Of a stretch of DNA of 64,000 nt, positions 54,484 to 63,531 are shown piece after piece. Below the pieces are notes generated by a model. It had not been told where the DNA came from, made no database searches, and saw only the letters and a program-made list of their open reading frames with translations. The translations under genes and the position numbers were made by a program. This DNA is from Cypionkella sp. (GTDB lineage: Bacteria; Pseudomonadota; Alphaproteobacteria; Rhodobacterales; Rhodobacteraceae), in assembly GCF_028290025.1 (NCBI RefSeq), contig NZ_JAQGKQ010000026.1, positions 1-64,000 of the forward strand, written 5' to 3'. How positions within the stretch are numbered: position 1 is the stretch's first letter; every line of letters begins with the position of its first letter.

Positions 54484-54968
54484 TTGCAGGTTCCTAGCAT
54501 TGTTGATTTGCTTTCCGACGTGTCAAAAGCGCAATGCCTATTTAAAAGTCAATCAGGCGCACCAAGCCTATGGCTGGTTTCCGCTTTGCCGATTCGACGC
54601 TAAAGAGTGAAAAAGGCAGCAAATTGGCGCTGCAGCGACAAGACCCTCACCGGTTCTTTCCCTGCATTCAGGATTTTAGGGTGTGCTTTGAATTTTAGTT
54701 GATAGCTGGAATTACCAGATCACTTTTCCGCCTAACTAGAAATCATCGGCGGCGGTTTTACGCCGTGAAAGGCTGGACGGCGGTCAATTATTCGCTTGCA
54801 ATACCGTGGGCGAGCGAGATCAGATCGGAGAATGACGCTTTTCTCGGCGCATTTCGGTAATTCTTTAGCTGATTCTATTGGAAAGCGCGTGCCGGTGCCC
54901 CGACACGCGCTCTGCTGAAAAACTCGAACTCTGGCTGCCACGGCTGGCTAACCGTCGGGGCCGCTAGC
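54484..54968. other. Gene-free spacer between the two RTX genes
   Basis: No gene is seen. AGCGCGTG (54884-54891) and CACGCGCT (54904-54911) form an 8-bp hairpin about 60 bp after the stop of the second RTX gene, a possible terminator. The promoter of the 52.6-54.5 kb gene must lie here; none is clear. Confidence 0.5.
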
Positions 54969-56960
54969 TCAAACGACGAGCCAATTATTTTGCCCGGGGT
55001 CGCCGAGATCAATCTCAATCAAGCGGCCATCCGCCACGTGGCTTTGGCCGTAATCGGCCACATATAGATGCGTTTCGCCCGAGCCGTCGCTTGCTGGTGC
55101 AAACTCAATGTCTTTAACAGCGACACGATAGTCGTGATCCGGAGAACGCAAGTCCACCAATGCCGTTATGGTGTCGATCACATTGCCATTGCGGTCGAGT
55201 TTCCAGATCAGGTCGCTAAACCCGCCGCCGACATAGAATACGTTGTTCGCGGAGTCGAAGGCCAGTGCCTCGGGGTCCACAATCATTGACGGCAAAACGA
55301 AGCTACTGATCTGCGCGATGCCTTTGTTGTCCACCTCTATAATCGCGCGGTCGATGCCGTTTACGATGAACAAGTTTCCGGTTTTCGTATCGACGGCAAT
55401 GTCCTCGGGATCATAACCGCCGAGGTTTTTCGTGGTGAACGACCATTTAACCACGGTTGGACTGTCGGCGCTCACGACCGTCACCCGATATTTATCGTCA
55501 TCAGTGATATAAAGGTTTCCTCTTGTCGCGTCATAAGCAAGTCCGGTCGCTTCGGCAGTGAAAGGCAAAGCGGTCTTTGAGATTGCGCTGCCGTCAAGGC
55601 CCACCGAATACAGATCTTCGGGCCGCGAAAACGGCGCCTCGTCTACTTCGGAGTCGGATAGGATCAACGAATTTGAAAACGGATTATAGGCGATCGCCGA
55701 GGGATCTATCATGCCCATGGCCACAAGGTTCTGGACCGCAACAACGTTGGGGCCTTCGTCGGTGATGCTGGCGTTCGCGATACCCGAGCCAACTGCTACG
55801 GGATTGCCACTTCCAGCAAAAACCGCTGAATTGACCACCAGTGAAAAGTTTTCGACGCTTTCCGCCGTGTTGTCGTTCAACATGGCCACCGGCACATAGG
55901 CCGTCGTTTGCCCAGCCTTTATCAAAACATTGAATGATGACAGAGCCGTGAAATCCTGCCCGCCGATCGCCGTCCCATCAACGGTGCTGCACGTTATCAT
56001 GACGTCTTGGCTCTCGGCACGGGATAGCGCGAACTTGAAATAGACTGAGCCGTCGTCTTCGGCTCGCGGCGATGTCTCCGTCGTAGCAACAGCTAGCGAC
56101 GCAGCAGACGGCGACTCGGGTGCGCCAAAAGCAATGATCTGATCTGCAGCAAGCGTTGTGCTCGTGGTGATCTGCGAGATCCTGACCGGCTTGATCTTAT
56201 CAATCCCGTCGGCATCCCAAAACAATTCGGCCTTCACCGCATCAAACACGAACTGGCCATGCCCAACCACCGTCGCGGCACTGCCTGTTACGAAGTAGCT
56301 CGCATCCAGCACGCCGCCGTTCAGTCCCGCTCCTTCCGAGAGACCGAATTCACTGGCCACGATGCCGAGTTTGTCCCCAACCGAATAATCGTAAATCTTA
56401 TCGTAGATCCCCGACTCCGATTTCAAAACAAATGTGTCGGCGCCCAAGCCCCCGGTGTAATAGTCTCGGCCAGATCCACCTATCAGGACATCGTCGCCAT
56501 CATAGCCATAGATCGTGTCCGCGCCTCCGTCGCCAAACAACACATTGTTGGCATCATTGCCTTTGATGTTATTGTCGAGCGCATTGCCTGCACCATCAGC
56601 TGCAGCGGAGCCCACAAGGACCAGTTTCTCAAGAAATGCACCAAGTGTGTAACTGATCGAGCTGTTCACCGTGTCGATGCCTCCGTCGTCCTGACCAGCT
56701 ATGGTCATCTCGCTGACCAAGTCGCCTACATCATCAACTCGGTAAGTATCGTCACCAGCTCCGCCGAACATCACGTCCCGACCGATACCGCCATCCAGCG
56801 TATCATTGCCAGTTCCGCCGTAAAGCGTGTCGTCCCCGGCCTTAGCGTATAGCCGATCATTGCCAGTCAGCCCCCAAATCAAATCTGATTTGACGGTCCC
56901 CACCAAATCCTCGTTCTGATTGGTTCCAATGATCTGTCTCGTCCATATCTGCTTTCCCAC
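54969..56960 (-). CDS. RTX/Calx-beta protein with C-terminal beta-propeller
   Basis: A 663-residue protein from GTG 56960, with GGAGGAG upstream. Residues about 25-75 and 140-180 are RTX repeats (LYGGTGNDTLDGGIGRDVMF, GYDGDDVLIGGSGRDYYTGG). Residues about 300-395 form a Calx-beta domain (DGTAIGGQDFTALSSFNVLI). Residues about 420-655 resemble a SdiA-regulated/NHL-type propeller (ATGLAYDATRGNLYITDDDK, PEDIAVDTKTGNLFIVNG). Calcium-binding repeats at the N terminus rather than the C terminus are unusual, and the C terminus lacks a clear type I signal. It is probably an extracellular adhesin or matrix protein working with the polysaccharide made by this locus. Confidence 0.82.
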   Translation of the reverse strand: MGKQIWTRQIIGTNQNEDLVGTVKSDLIWGLTGNDRLYAKAGDDTLYGGTGNDTLDGGIGRDVMFGGAGDDTYRVDDVGDLVSEMTIAGQDDGGIDTVNSSISYTLGAFLEKLVLVGSAAADGAGNALDNNIKGNDANNVLFGDGGADTIYGYDGDDVLIGGSGRDYYTGGLGADTFVLKSESGIYDKIYDYSVGDKLGIVASEFGLSEGAGLNGGVLDASYFVTGSAATVVGHGQFVFDAVKAELFWDADGIDKIKPVRISQITTSTTLAADQIIAFGAPESPSAASLAVATTETSPRAEDDGSVYFKFALSRAESQDVMITCSTVDGTAIGGQDFTALSSFNVLIKAGQTTAYVPVAMLNDNTAESVENFSLVVNSAVFAGSGNPVAVGSGIANASITDEGPNVVAVQNLVAMGMIDPSAIAYNPFSNSLILSDSEVDEAPFSRPEDLYSVGLDGSAISKTALPFTAEATGLAYDATRGNLYITDDDKYRVTVVSADSPTVVKWSFTTKNLGGYDPEDIAVDTKTGNLFIVNGIDRAIIEVDNKGIAQISSFVLPSMIVDPEALAFDSANNVFYVGGGFSDLIWKLDRNGNVIDTITALVDLRSPDHDYRVAVKDIEFAPASDGSGETHLYVADYGQSHVADGRLIEIDLGDPGQNNWLVV

Positions 56961-57183
56961 CCGCGCATCTCCTCCGCGAAATTAGCTGCAAAAAAAGCGA
57001 CCTGTCTAAAAGCTTAGCCGTGTTAGCTCTGACCCAAGTGTCACTGGTCTATTATAAGTTCTCCCCCGCTAAATTTTCTTGCAATTCGGAGTAGGAGGGT
57101 CAGCCTTCGGGGTGATAACGCTTCGCGCAATTATCGGTGCCACTGGCCTCGTGTCAGCCGACCACTGCGCGAGCTGGCACCCA

Positions 57184-59184
57184 TCAAGCAGGTACGGGCG
57201 ACATAGCCACAGGTTCGCTGTAGCCGCCACGCCGATGAGCGCGCAGATCGACTTGGTTGACCACCACGGCAATCGGAATGCCTTGCGCTGTCGCTGAAGA
57301 CCGCAACTGTTGCACGGCGGCAAGGGCTGTTCCCGCCTCGGTCACGCCCCAACGCACCGTGAAGATAACGCAATCTACCATCATCGCCAGAAGGCGCGTT
57401 TCGGTGGCTCCGCCTACTGGCGCACTGTCGATCAAGATGCAGTCGTAGTTTTGCCGTTGCTGTTTGATCAGGCTTGGGAAATCGTCATTCAAAAGGACCG
57501 TTAGCGGGTCCACAGGTAAGCGCGGAATTGTTAAATAGTCGATGCCGTCTTTCTTTGCCGTCCGGATCAGCGCTTCCCACGGTAAGTCGTTCGTGTCGGT
57601 TTGCGCGCCGGGCGTGCTCTCTCGTTTGCCATCATCAATCAACCGCGAGATTTGAGGGTGACGCAGATCGAAATCTATCACCAACACCCTCTGACCGAGC
57701 CGCTCTGCAAAAGCGGCCAAGCTTCGCACAAGCGTAGATTTTCCGTCTCCCAAGGCACTGGAAGTCACCAAGATGCTGCGCGCGGAACCCCGAGTTGCTG
57801 CAACATAGACTGATCGTATAGCCTCGGTATAAGGTGCATAGGGTTCATTGCGCAGCAGTTGCGCTATATTTGCGCGCATACCGCTTGGCACCGTTGGCAC
57901 CATTCCGATGCAAGGAGCGTCGAGAGTCTCCTCAACATCACGTTCACTGCGCAAGCGTTGGTCTAACCGCTCTAACAAAACCGCGAGAAAACCCCCAATA
58001 AGAAGCGAGGCAACCAGCGCCGGAGCCACGAAAAGCAGCGGATTCGGCGAGCTCGGAAGATCAGGCACGTCCGCCATGCTGACTATACGCACAGAGAGAC
58101 GGCCATTGCCTTGGCCTCGTAGATCATTTTGCTGGCGTTGCAGGTTCTCATATGCCTCGCCTGCCGCATTCGCCTCGCGTTCCAGTTCGCGCAGACGTAT
58201 CCACGCCGGTGTCGTTTTGGCGTTCGCCTCTTGCAGGGTCGCCAGTCGCTTCTCGATATCGCTCACGCGCGCTGCGACTGCATCGCGGCCAAGCATAACT
58301 TGTTTGATCTCATTCTGCTGATCTTCGCCTAACGGCTGGGTAGCATCACTGCTCGCATGAACCGTCTGATCCTTGCCCACGACTTGCTCAATACCATTTT
58401 GACTCTCGGCATTGCCCTCCGAGATGCTACGCTGTTGCTCGCTCAGGGTCTGGAGCTTTGCGTTACGCGCGGCAAGATCGGACTGAGCGATGATAAGTTG
58501 TCGGGAAAATTCTCCGATCTGGCGGTCGTTTGGATCAAAGCCCGCAGCACCGGAATCAGCCAAGCCGAATTTGATTTTATGTTCGCGCAAAGCGCCTTCG
58601 GCCTGATCGATCCTCGCAAGCGCGTCAGGCATGCGCTCGGATACTGTGCGCAGCGCTTGCGCACGCGCCTCCCGCTGAAAATCAGACTCATGTTCAAGGT
58701 AGAGTTTGACTGCGCGATTTGCTACGAGTGCAGCCGTTTCAGGGTCAATGCTGCGGAATGTAACTGCAACCAGCCGCGACTGGCGCTCTTTGTAAACGTT
58801 CAGACCCTGATCAAGCGTGTCGTAATCCAGCACTGGCGGTGATGATTTGGTGGTTTCGGTTTGGGCAAGCTCCGCCGGTGTGATCTCTGATGTATCGCTT
58901 GGGGAAGGCTCCAAACTTTTTGCCAAGCGGCGTAACTGGCCAGGCGAGTTCAGCATTTCGACCAGCGTGTCCACCGCAGAGTCTTCAGAGCGCTCGGTTG
59001 CGACCTGTGCGTCAGCCTGATAAAGCAGTTGCGCCTTCGCGGTGTAATAAGGCGGAAGTGTTAGCCCTATTCCCGTCGCTGCGGCTCCACTCAAAAGTAC
59101 AATCGAAGCGATGAAAACGCGGCGCCTTTTCAGCAGTAGCATGATCTGACTAAAGTGCAGATCGTTAGAACGGCGATGTATCAT
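57184..59184 (-). CDS. Polysaccharide co-polymerase with tyrosine autokinase domain (Wzc/ExoP type)
   Basis: A 666-residue inner membrane protein. The first helix (VFIASIVLLSGAAATGIGLT) opens the Wzz domain and a long periplasmic coiled coil follows (about 160-370). The second helix (LLFVAPALVASLLIGGFLAV) leads to the cytoplasmic BY-kinase with Walker A SALGDGKSTLVRSLA, Walker A' VLVIDFDLRHPQ and Walker B CILIDSAPVGG. It controls chain length and export through its phosphorylation cycle. The C-terminal tail has only one Tyr (RRGGYSEP) instead of the usual cluster. It lies upstream of the RTX genes and belongs with the Wza-type exporter. Confidence 0.92.
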   Translation of the reverse strand: MIHRRSNDLHFSQIMLLLKRRRVFIASIVLLSGAAATGIGLTLPPYYTAKAQLLYQADAQVATERSEDSAVDTLVEMLNSPGQLRRLAKSLEPSPSDTSEITPAELAQTETTKSSPPVLDYDTLDQGLNVYKERQSRLVAVTFRSIDPETAALVANRAVKLYLEHESDFQREARAQALRTVSERMPDALARIDQAEGALREHKIKFGLADSGAAGFDPNDRQIGEFSRQLIIAQSDLAARNAKLQTLSEQQRSISEGNAESQNGIEQVVGKDQTVHASSDATQPLGEDQQNEIKQVMLGRDAVAARVSDIEKRLATLQEANAKTTPAWIRLRELEREANAAGEAYENLQRQQNDLRGQGNGRLSVRIVSMADVPDLPSSPNPLLFVAPALVASLLIGGFLAVLLERLDQRLRSERDVEETLDAPCIGMVPTVPSGMRANIAQLLRNEPYAPYTEAIRSVYVAATRGSARSILVTSSALGDGKSTLVRSLAAFAERLGQRVLVIDFDLRHPQISRLIDDGKRESTPGAQTDTNDLPWEALIRTAKKDGIDYLTIPRLPVDPLTVLLNDDFPSLIKQQRQNYDCILIDSAPVGGATETRLLAMMVDCVIFTVRWGVTEAGTALAAVQQLRSSATAQGIPIAVVVNQVDLRAHRRGGYSEPVAMSPVPA

Positions 59185-59474
59185 AGTGCAATACCTTCGA
59201 GAAAACAGCGGCTTGAGGGCAGCCGGTGCGAGCAGGAACCGACGTTTTGATTTTCATCATAAGCAACGTTTCAACGTTGGTTTTATCGTTTCGCAGCGCC
59301 TATGCTTTCGTCTGACTCTCGCCCACTTTCGACTTGTACGTCTCAATGTAGCTTAGTTATCGCACAGGCTGAGTTATGCGCGAAGCACCATATGGAGTAA
59401 GCGCACTACCCCCAAAGAGGTGCTGATACATAAATTTCCACGATTTTTTTGCGCACAGCAGGTGGTTCGCTTTG

Positions 59475-60749
59475 CTATGAATATGCGCGACCACCTCTGT
59501 CTTCTTGAACCGCGCGCCGCGGTGGCACGCGGGGCGATAGGCTTTTGACCGTCCCCGTCATATCGAGCAAGCACAGCACGATACCAAACCAAAAAATCGG
59601 TTGCCGTAACGCGTAGTGAAACATGCTGAATACTAAAAGCCCGGCAACGAGCCCCGCCAACGCCGGATGTCCCGCTCGCGCTGCAGCCAGCAAGGCCGTC
59701 ACTGAAATCCAGACGAAAGCCACCATCGCCACGATGCCACCTTGAGTGAGAAGATCGAGAAGGGTGTTGTGAACTTCGAACTTGTCGGGCGGGGGGCGCT
59801 TGAATGACTTGCTGGTCAAATGCGGTCCCGGGCCGAAACCGGCAAGCTTAGATTGGATGCCTTTGTCTATCGCCTCGGCCCATAAATGCAGCCGAGTGTC
59901 GCCTTGATCATTGTCAGCGTAGACCTGATTTGAGACGTTCTCGATGCGGCTTAATGCTGCAGATGTGAAGGGCACCGAAATCAACAGGGCAAGTGGCAGC
60001 GTTAATATCGCGAGCACCACCGCCGCTCCGCGCATGGTAGGCGCCATCTCAGTATCGCGCAGCCAGCTTACGGATTTCAAAGTGACAAATAACCCGCCCG
60101 ACACGAAAATTCCGATCATGAAACTATCGCTGCGAGACATAACTCCAGCCACGATCGCCGGAGCGATGGCCGCTAAAGCCCGCAATGCCTCGATTTTAGT
60201 GGTGGCCTGATCCGCAAGATGTAGGCCCAGAAGTGCTATGAAAAGCGCGAAAAAACCAAGCTGATTAGGATTTTCCGCCCATCCTCTAAGGCGGTCCCAA
60301 TACCAAGGATCAACACCCGGCATCGGTACTTTCCCCAAGCCGCTGCCAATCTGCAGAATCAGCGATATGCTACCGATCAGCACGATGCTCCAGCTAAGCT
60401 GTCGCCGGTCTGCAGCGTCTGACATAGTGACGGCCATCATCACGCTAAAGCTGAATACAAATGCGTAAGCGACAGTATCGCGGAGCATGCCGCCGTAATC
60501 TTGAAACGGTTCTACCAACAGACCGACGGTCATCCCCACGCACAAGCAGACAACCATGACAAACCAAAAAGACAAAACCCGCGCCAGCGCCGCGTTTAGG
60601 ATCAGCGGACGCGACAAGAGTTGACGTAGACCAGCAAGACACAGCCAAACCAGCAACACGAGTTCTCCCGGGCCCAAGGGTAGCCCCCCGGCGCGCAATT
60701 GCGTCGCAGCCGTGATCACCAATCCAAGAGCAAGCACGATCTCGATCAT
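59475..60749 (-). CDS. O-antigen ligase/polymerase-family membrane protein (Wzy/WaaL type)
   Basis: A 424-residue protein with about ten to twelve hydrophobic helices, for example VLALGLVITAATQLRAGGLP and FFALFIALLGLHLADQATT. The large periplasmic loop contains GFGPGPHLTSKSFKRPP and HNTLLDLLTQGGIVAMVAF, the pattern of the Wzy_C (PF04932) domain. It polymerises repeat units on undecaprenyl pyrophosphate or ligates them to an acceptor. ATG 60749 was chosen because it lies 8 bp after the upstream stop and begins with a helix; a start at 60824 would overlap the glycosyltransferase gene. Confidence 0.85.
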   Translation of the reverse strand: MIEIVLALGLVITAATQLRAGGLPLGPGELVLLVWLCLAGLRQLLSRPLILNAALARVLSFWFVMVVCLCVGMTVGLLVEPFQDYGGMLRDTVAYAFVFSFSVMMAVTMSDAADRRQLSWSIVLIGSISLILQIGSGLGKVPMPGVDPWYWDRLRGWAENPNQLGFFALFIALLGLHLADQATTKIEALRALAAIAPAIVAGVMSRSDSFMIGIFVSGGLFVTLKSVSWLRDTEMAPTMRGAAVVLAILTLPLALLISVPFTSAALSRIENVSNQVYADNDQGDTRLHLWAEAIDKGIQSKLAGFGPGPHLTSKSFKRPPPDKFEVHNTLLDLLTQGGIVAMVAFVWISVTALLAAARAGHPALAGLVAGLLVFSMFHYALRQPIFWFGIVLCLLDMTGTVKSLSPRVPPRRAVQEDRGGRAYS

Positions 60750-60756
60750 AACCGGC

Positions 60757-62007
60757 TCATTCGTCCGGGTCGGACACAGATCGCGCAGACGATCCGAAAG
60801 ACCGGGCAAGATCGGCCGATGCATCTAGTCCCGTCTTGGTTGCAGTTGCCGCGCGGGAATTTGACCTGTCGGCGAGCAATGCGCGATACAAGGCGGCATG
60901 GCGCTCGGCTCCGCCTGCGACCGAAAAATTTGTACGAACTCGTTCCGGCAGCCGTGCTGCCATCGCGGCGCTTTTGTCCCGGTGAACCAAAGCTGCGAGA
61001 ATTTGCTCGGCAAGCTTTTCTGGCGAGCGAGGCGGCACCACCCTGCCAGTAATTCCGTCCTCAATCACTTCTAAACAGCCCGGCATGCTGGTCGTAATGA
61101 TCGGCAGGCTGGCCAAAGCCGCCTCGAGTAAAACCCGAGGAACCCCTTCGGAATATTCCGTCGGAAAGGCAAACACATCCGCCATCCTCAGCAAAGCGGG
61201 CACATCCGTTCGGGGACCAATGGCGATCACGTAAGATTCATGCGCCGCAAGATCGGCCTCAGAAATCGCCAGCGGACCTTCGCTTTCGCGCGGACCTGCC
61301 AGCAGAAACCGCACTTTAGGGCGCTGCCGATGCACAAGCTCAGCGGCTCTCAAAAGTGCAGGTACTCCTTTCTGACGCGTGATCCTGGAGACGGTTATGA
61401 CCACCTCAGCACTGCCCAGCCCAAGTTCGGCGCGCAGCGCCGCAGCAGTCGGCGCGCCTTGCAACGCCTGTTCAAAACTCTCGGGGTCAATGCCGCCGCC
61501 GCCCGCCGGGATTACCACTCCTTGCGCGCCTGCTATGCCATGTCCTTCGAAGAAGGCGCGGTCGCTCCGGTTTTGAAACACTGTGGCATTTGTGCGGCGC
61601 GCGGCAATCCCGTGCAATGCCCGATAGGCAAGCCTCGCGCACATTGCAGCAGGAGAACGCGACGAATAAACCCATCCCCGCCCGCAAATCGTGCGGATTA
61701 CCAACAGATCAGGGTCGCGGGCGGCGAGAGGCAACATCAAGCACGGTTTGGTGTCAAAGCCTTGCGCAATATCGGGCCGAAGTTGGGAAAGGATATTGCG
61801 CAGACGGCGGATCGCGCGCCAGTCGCTAAGTGGCGAGATAAAGCGATCAAAGGGAAATTGCACGAATTCGATCCCGGCACGATCGAAGGCCGCCCCACCG
61901 CCGCTGGCAGCCATACTGACCCGAAATCCGTGATCGCGCACCGCGCGGACGAACGGCAGGCGCAAGTCGGCATCGGCCCCCGCGATGAACAGGATATGAG
62001 CGGTCAT
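60757..62007 (-). CDS. GT4-family glycosyltransferase
   Basis: A 416-residue GT-B enzyme. The start MTAHILFIAGADADLRLPFV follows GAGAGGA in good position. The C-terminal half has VVITVSRITRQKGVPALLRA, DVFAFPTEYSEGVPRVLLEA (with the conserved EGxPxxLLEA acidic residues) and LPIITTSMPGCLEVIEDGIT. The family uses NDP-sugars with retention. It is the only clear glycosyltransferase apart from the initiating enzyme in the visible part of the locus, so more should lie to the right. A longer start at 62028 is less likely. Confidence 0.92.
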   Translation of the reverse strand: MTAHILFIAGADADLRLPFVRAVRDHGFRVSMAASGGGAAFDRAGIEFVQFPFDRFISPLSDWRAIRRLRNILSQLRPDIAQGFDTKPCLMLPLAARDPDLLVIRTICGRGWVYSSRSPAAMCARLAYRALHGIAARRTNATVFQNRSDRAFFEGHGIAGAQGVVIPAGGGGIDPESFEQALQGAPTAAALRAELGLGSAEVVITVSRITRQKGVPALLRAAELVHRQRPKVRFLLAGPRESEGPLAISEADLAAHESYVIAIGPRTDVPALLRMADVFAFPTEYSEGVPRVLLEAALASLPIITTSMPGCLEVIEDGITGRVVPPRSPEKLAEQILAALVHRDKSAAMAARLPERVRTNFSVAGGAERHAALYRALLADRSNSRAATATKTGLDASADLARSFGSSARSVSDPDE

Positions 62008-62049
62008 GATCGCATTCCTCTCTGTCAAAACATCACAACATGCTCGCGA

Positions 62050-62976
62050 TCATCGCATTGACGCGAAATACCGCGTGTAAAGTGACTGCAGGTCCGGAAA
62101 GTCGCTGCCATCCGCGGTGGAGAGGCTGGGACAAGCGTGCTTTGTTTGCTCTCCCCATGAGTAAGTCATGTCGAAGGGGCGCGTCTCTGGGGGCAACAGT
62201 TCGTCCCAAATAGCCAAGATCTCGGTCATTTCTTCTTCGGTGGGAAGACGATACCACTTCGTCTTGGCGTCAGAGCAGGATTGACCAAAGGCTTGGAAAA
62301 CCGGCACCAGCCGCTCGATGGGGATTCCTGCGGAACGCGCGCGCCCAACACGCTCCGCGATCTTGTCCATCTCGCAGCGGGCCTTTTTCGTGTTGCAAGG
62401 ATAGACCACCACACCAATAAGATCGGCCGCATCGGCCAATTGCGCAAACTCCTCCGGAAACTTGAAGCCACCGCTCACCGCGATAAAGCTGCGCCCGTCT
62501 GGATCGTATTGGTGGATCAATGCGGTGCGCTCGGCAATTTGCTGCGGGGCCGTCGGACATACCGACGGGTGCGGCGTGTCTGCAATGAAATAGATGCCAC
62601 TGAACTTGGGATTGCGATGTGCCGCGCGGACAATGTCCGCCGTCTCCTCATCGCTGGTCTGCCATGAACATTTCGCATTATTATAGTTGCGCATCCATAA
62701 GATACCTTTTGTGCCTTCCGGAAGCGCATCGAGCGCTGCAACTGATGAGACATCGGCGAGGTTAAAGCCTATCGCCACGGCCTGCGAAAAATCTTTTCGG
62801 TGATTTACTGTGAAGTGCAGCGGCGCATCCTCGCCTATGGCGCGGCTCGCGGCTGCCTGCCAAAACCATCCCATCATACCGATGATAACGATCAACAGCA
62901 GCTTCCAAAGTGATCTTGATGTGCGTTGATCGTCAATTGAACGGCATTCACTGGCCTTTGACGCAAAATAGCGCAT
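62050..62976 (-). CDS. Membrane-anchored protein with glycosidase-like TIM-barrel features
   Basis: A 308-residue protein with AGGGAGA before ATG 62976. A single N-terminal membrane helix (WKLLLIVIIGMMGWFWQAAA) anchors it with the rest outside the membrane. The soluble part reads like a small glycoside-hydrolase-type barrel: FNLADVSSVAALDALPEGTK, KFSGIYFIADTPHPSVCP, ADLIGVVVYPCNTKKARCEM and a late TYSWGEQTKHACPSLSTADG. Several Cys may form disulfides. No catalytic pair could be fixed, so a hydrolase or polysaccharide-binding role in this locus is only an inference. Confidence 0.6.
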   Translation of the reverse strand: MRYFASKASECRSIDDQRTSRSLWKLLLIVIIGMMGWFWQAAASRAIGEDAPLHFTVNHRKDFSQAVAIGFNLADVSSVAALDALPEGTKGILWMRNYNNAKCSWQTSDEETADIVRAAHRNPKFSGIYFIADTPHPSVCPTAPQQIAERTALIHQYDPDGRSFIAVSGGFKFPEEFAQLADAADLIGVVVYPCNTKKARCEMDKIAERVGRARSAGIPIERLVPVFQAFGQSCSDAKTKWYRLPTEEEMTEILAIWDELLPPETRPFDMTYSWGEQTKHACPSLSTADGSDFPDLQSLYTRYFASMR

Positions 62977-63531
62977 CGCATTCTCCCTTTACAATTTCGG
63001 GACAATGCCGATGTCGGGCAGGGGGGAAATGGCGATCTCGCGTCACGTCCCGAGCCTATCCGACATTGGGCTTGTCCTCATGTTAATATTTGTCCTCATG
63101 TTAATATCGTCATGACAAGCCAAACACTTGGTTCCGCAAATTCTGATTGGATATTCAGTATCCCGTGTCCCGCTTCGACTCGACAGTGTTCAAATGGGTG
63201 GGGCCTAACTCTTAATAGGTAAGCGTGCCCTGCCTGTAGGTAGGCGACTGCGAAGGATGTACTCTTAAGAGTTCTTTCACCGCTAAGTTGCGGTGCGCTA
63301 GGGTGCGACGGTTAGACGAATATTTTGGAAAGGCTCAACGGATATGTGCCTATTTCGGCTTTGCCATTTGAACATGCGACAAATCAAGAGTGCGGGTCAT
63401 GACAGGCTTATTGGCTGTTTATCCGATCGTGTAACCACGCAACCATCTAGGGTTTCGCTTTCGCGGTGGTGGCGGTGACTCTCGGCGGCAGTCCTTCGGG
63501 TCACTTTCGAAGCGAAGCGACTCAAAACCGT
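62977..63531. other. Divergent intergenic region with repeats and palindromes
   Basis: No gene is seen. It separates the minus-strand polysaccharide genes from a plus-strand P-loop gene and should hold both promoters. It contains an 18-bp tandem repeat, the palindrome ACTCTTAAGAGT (63261-63272) and a related ACTCTTAATAGG (63208-63219), 53 bp apart. These are good operator candidates for a regulator of the locus. Confidence 0.6.
63072..63107 (+). repeat. Perfect 18-bp tandem direct repeat
   Basis: TTGTCCTCATGTTAATAT occurs twice without spacer (63072-63089 and 63090-63107), about 100 bp upstream of the minus-strand gene start at 62976. It may be a regulator binding site. Confidence 0.8.
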
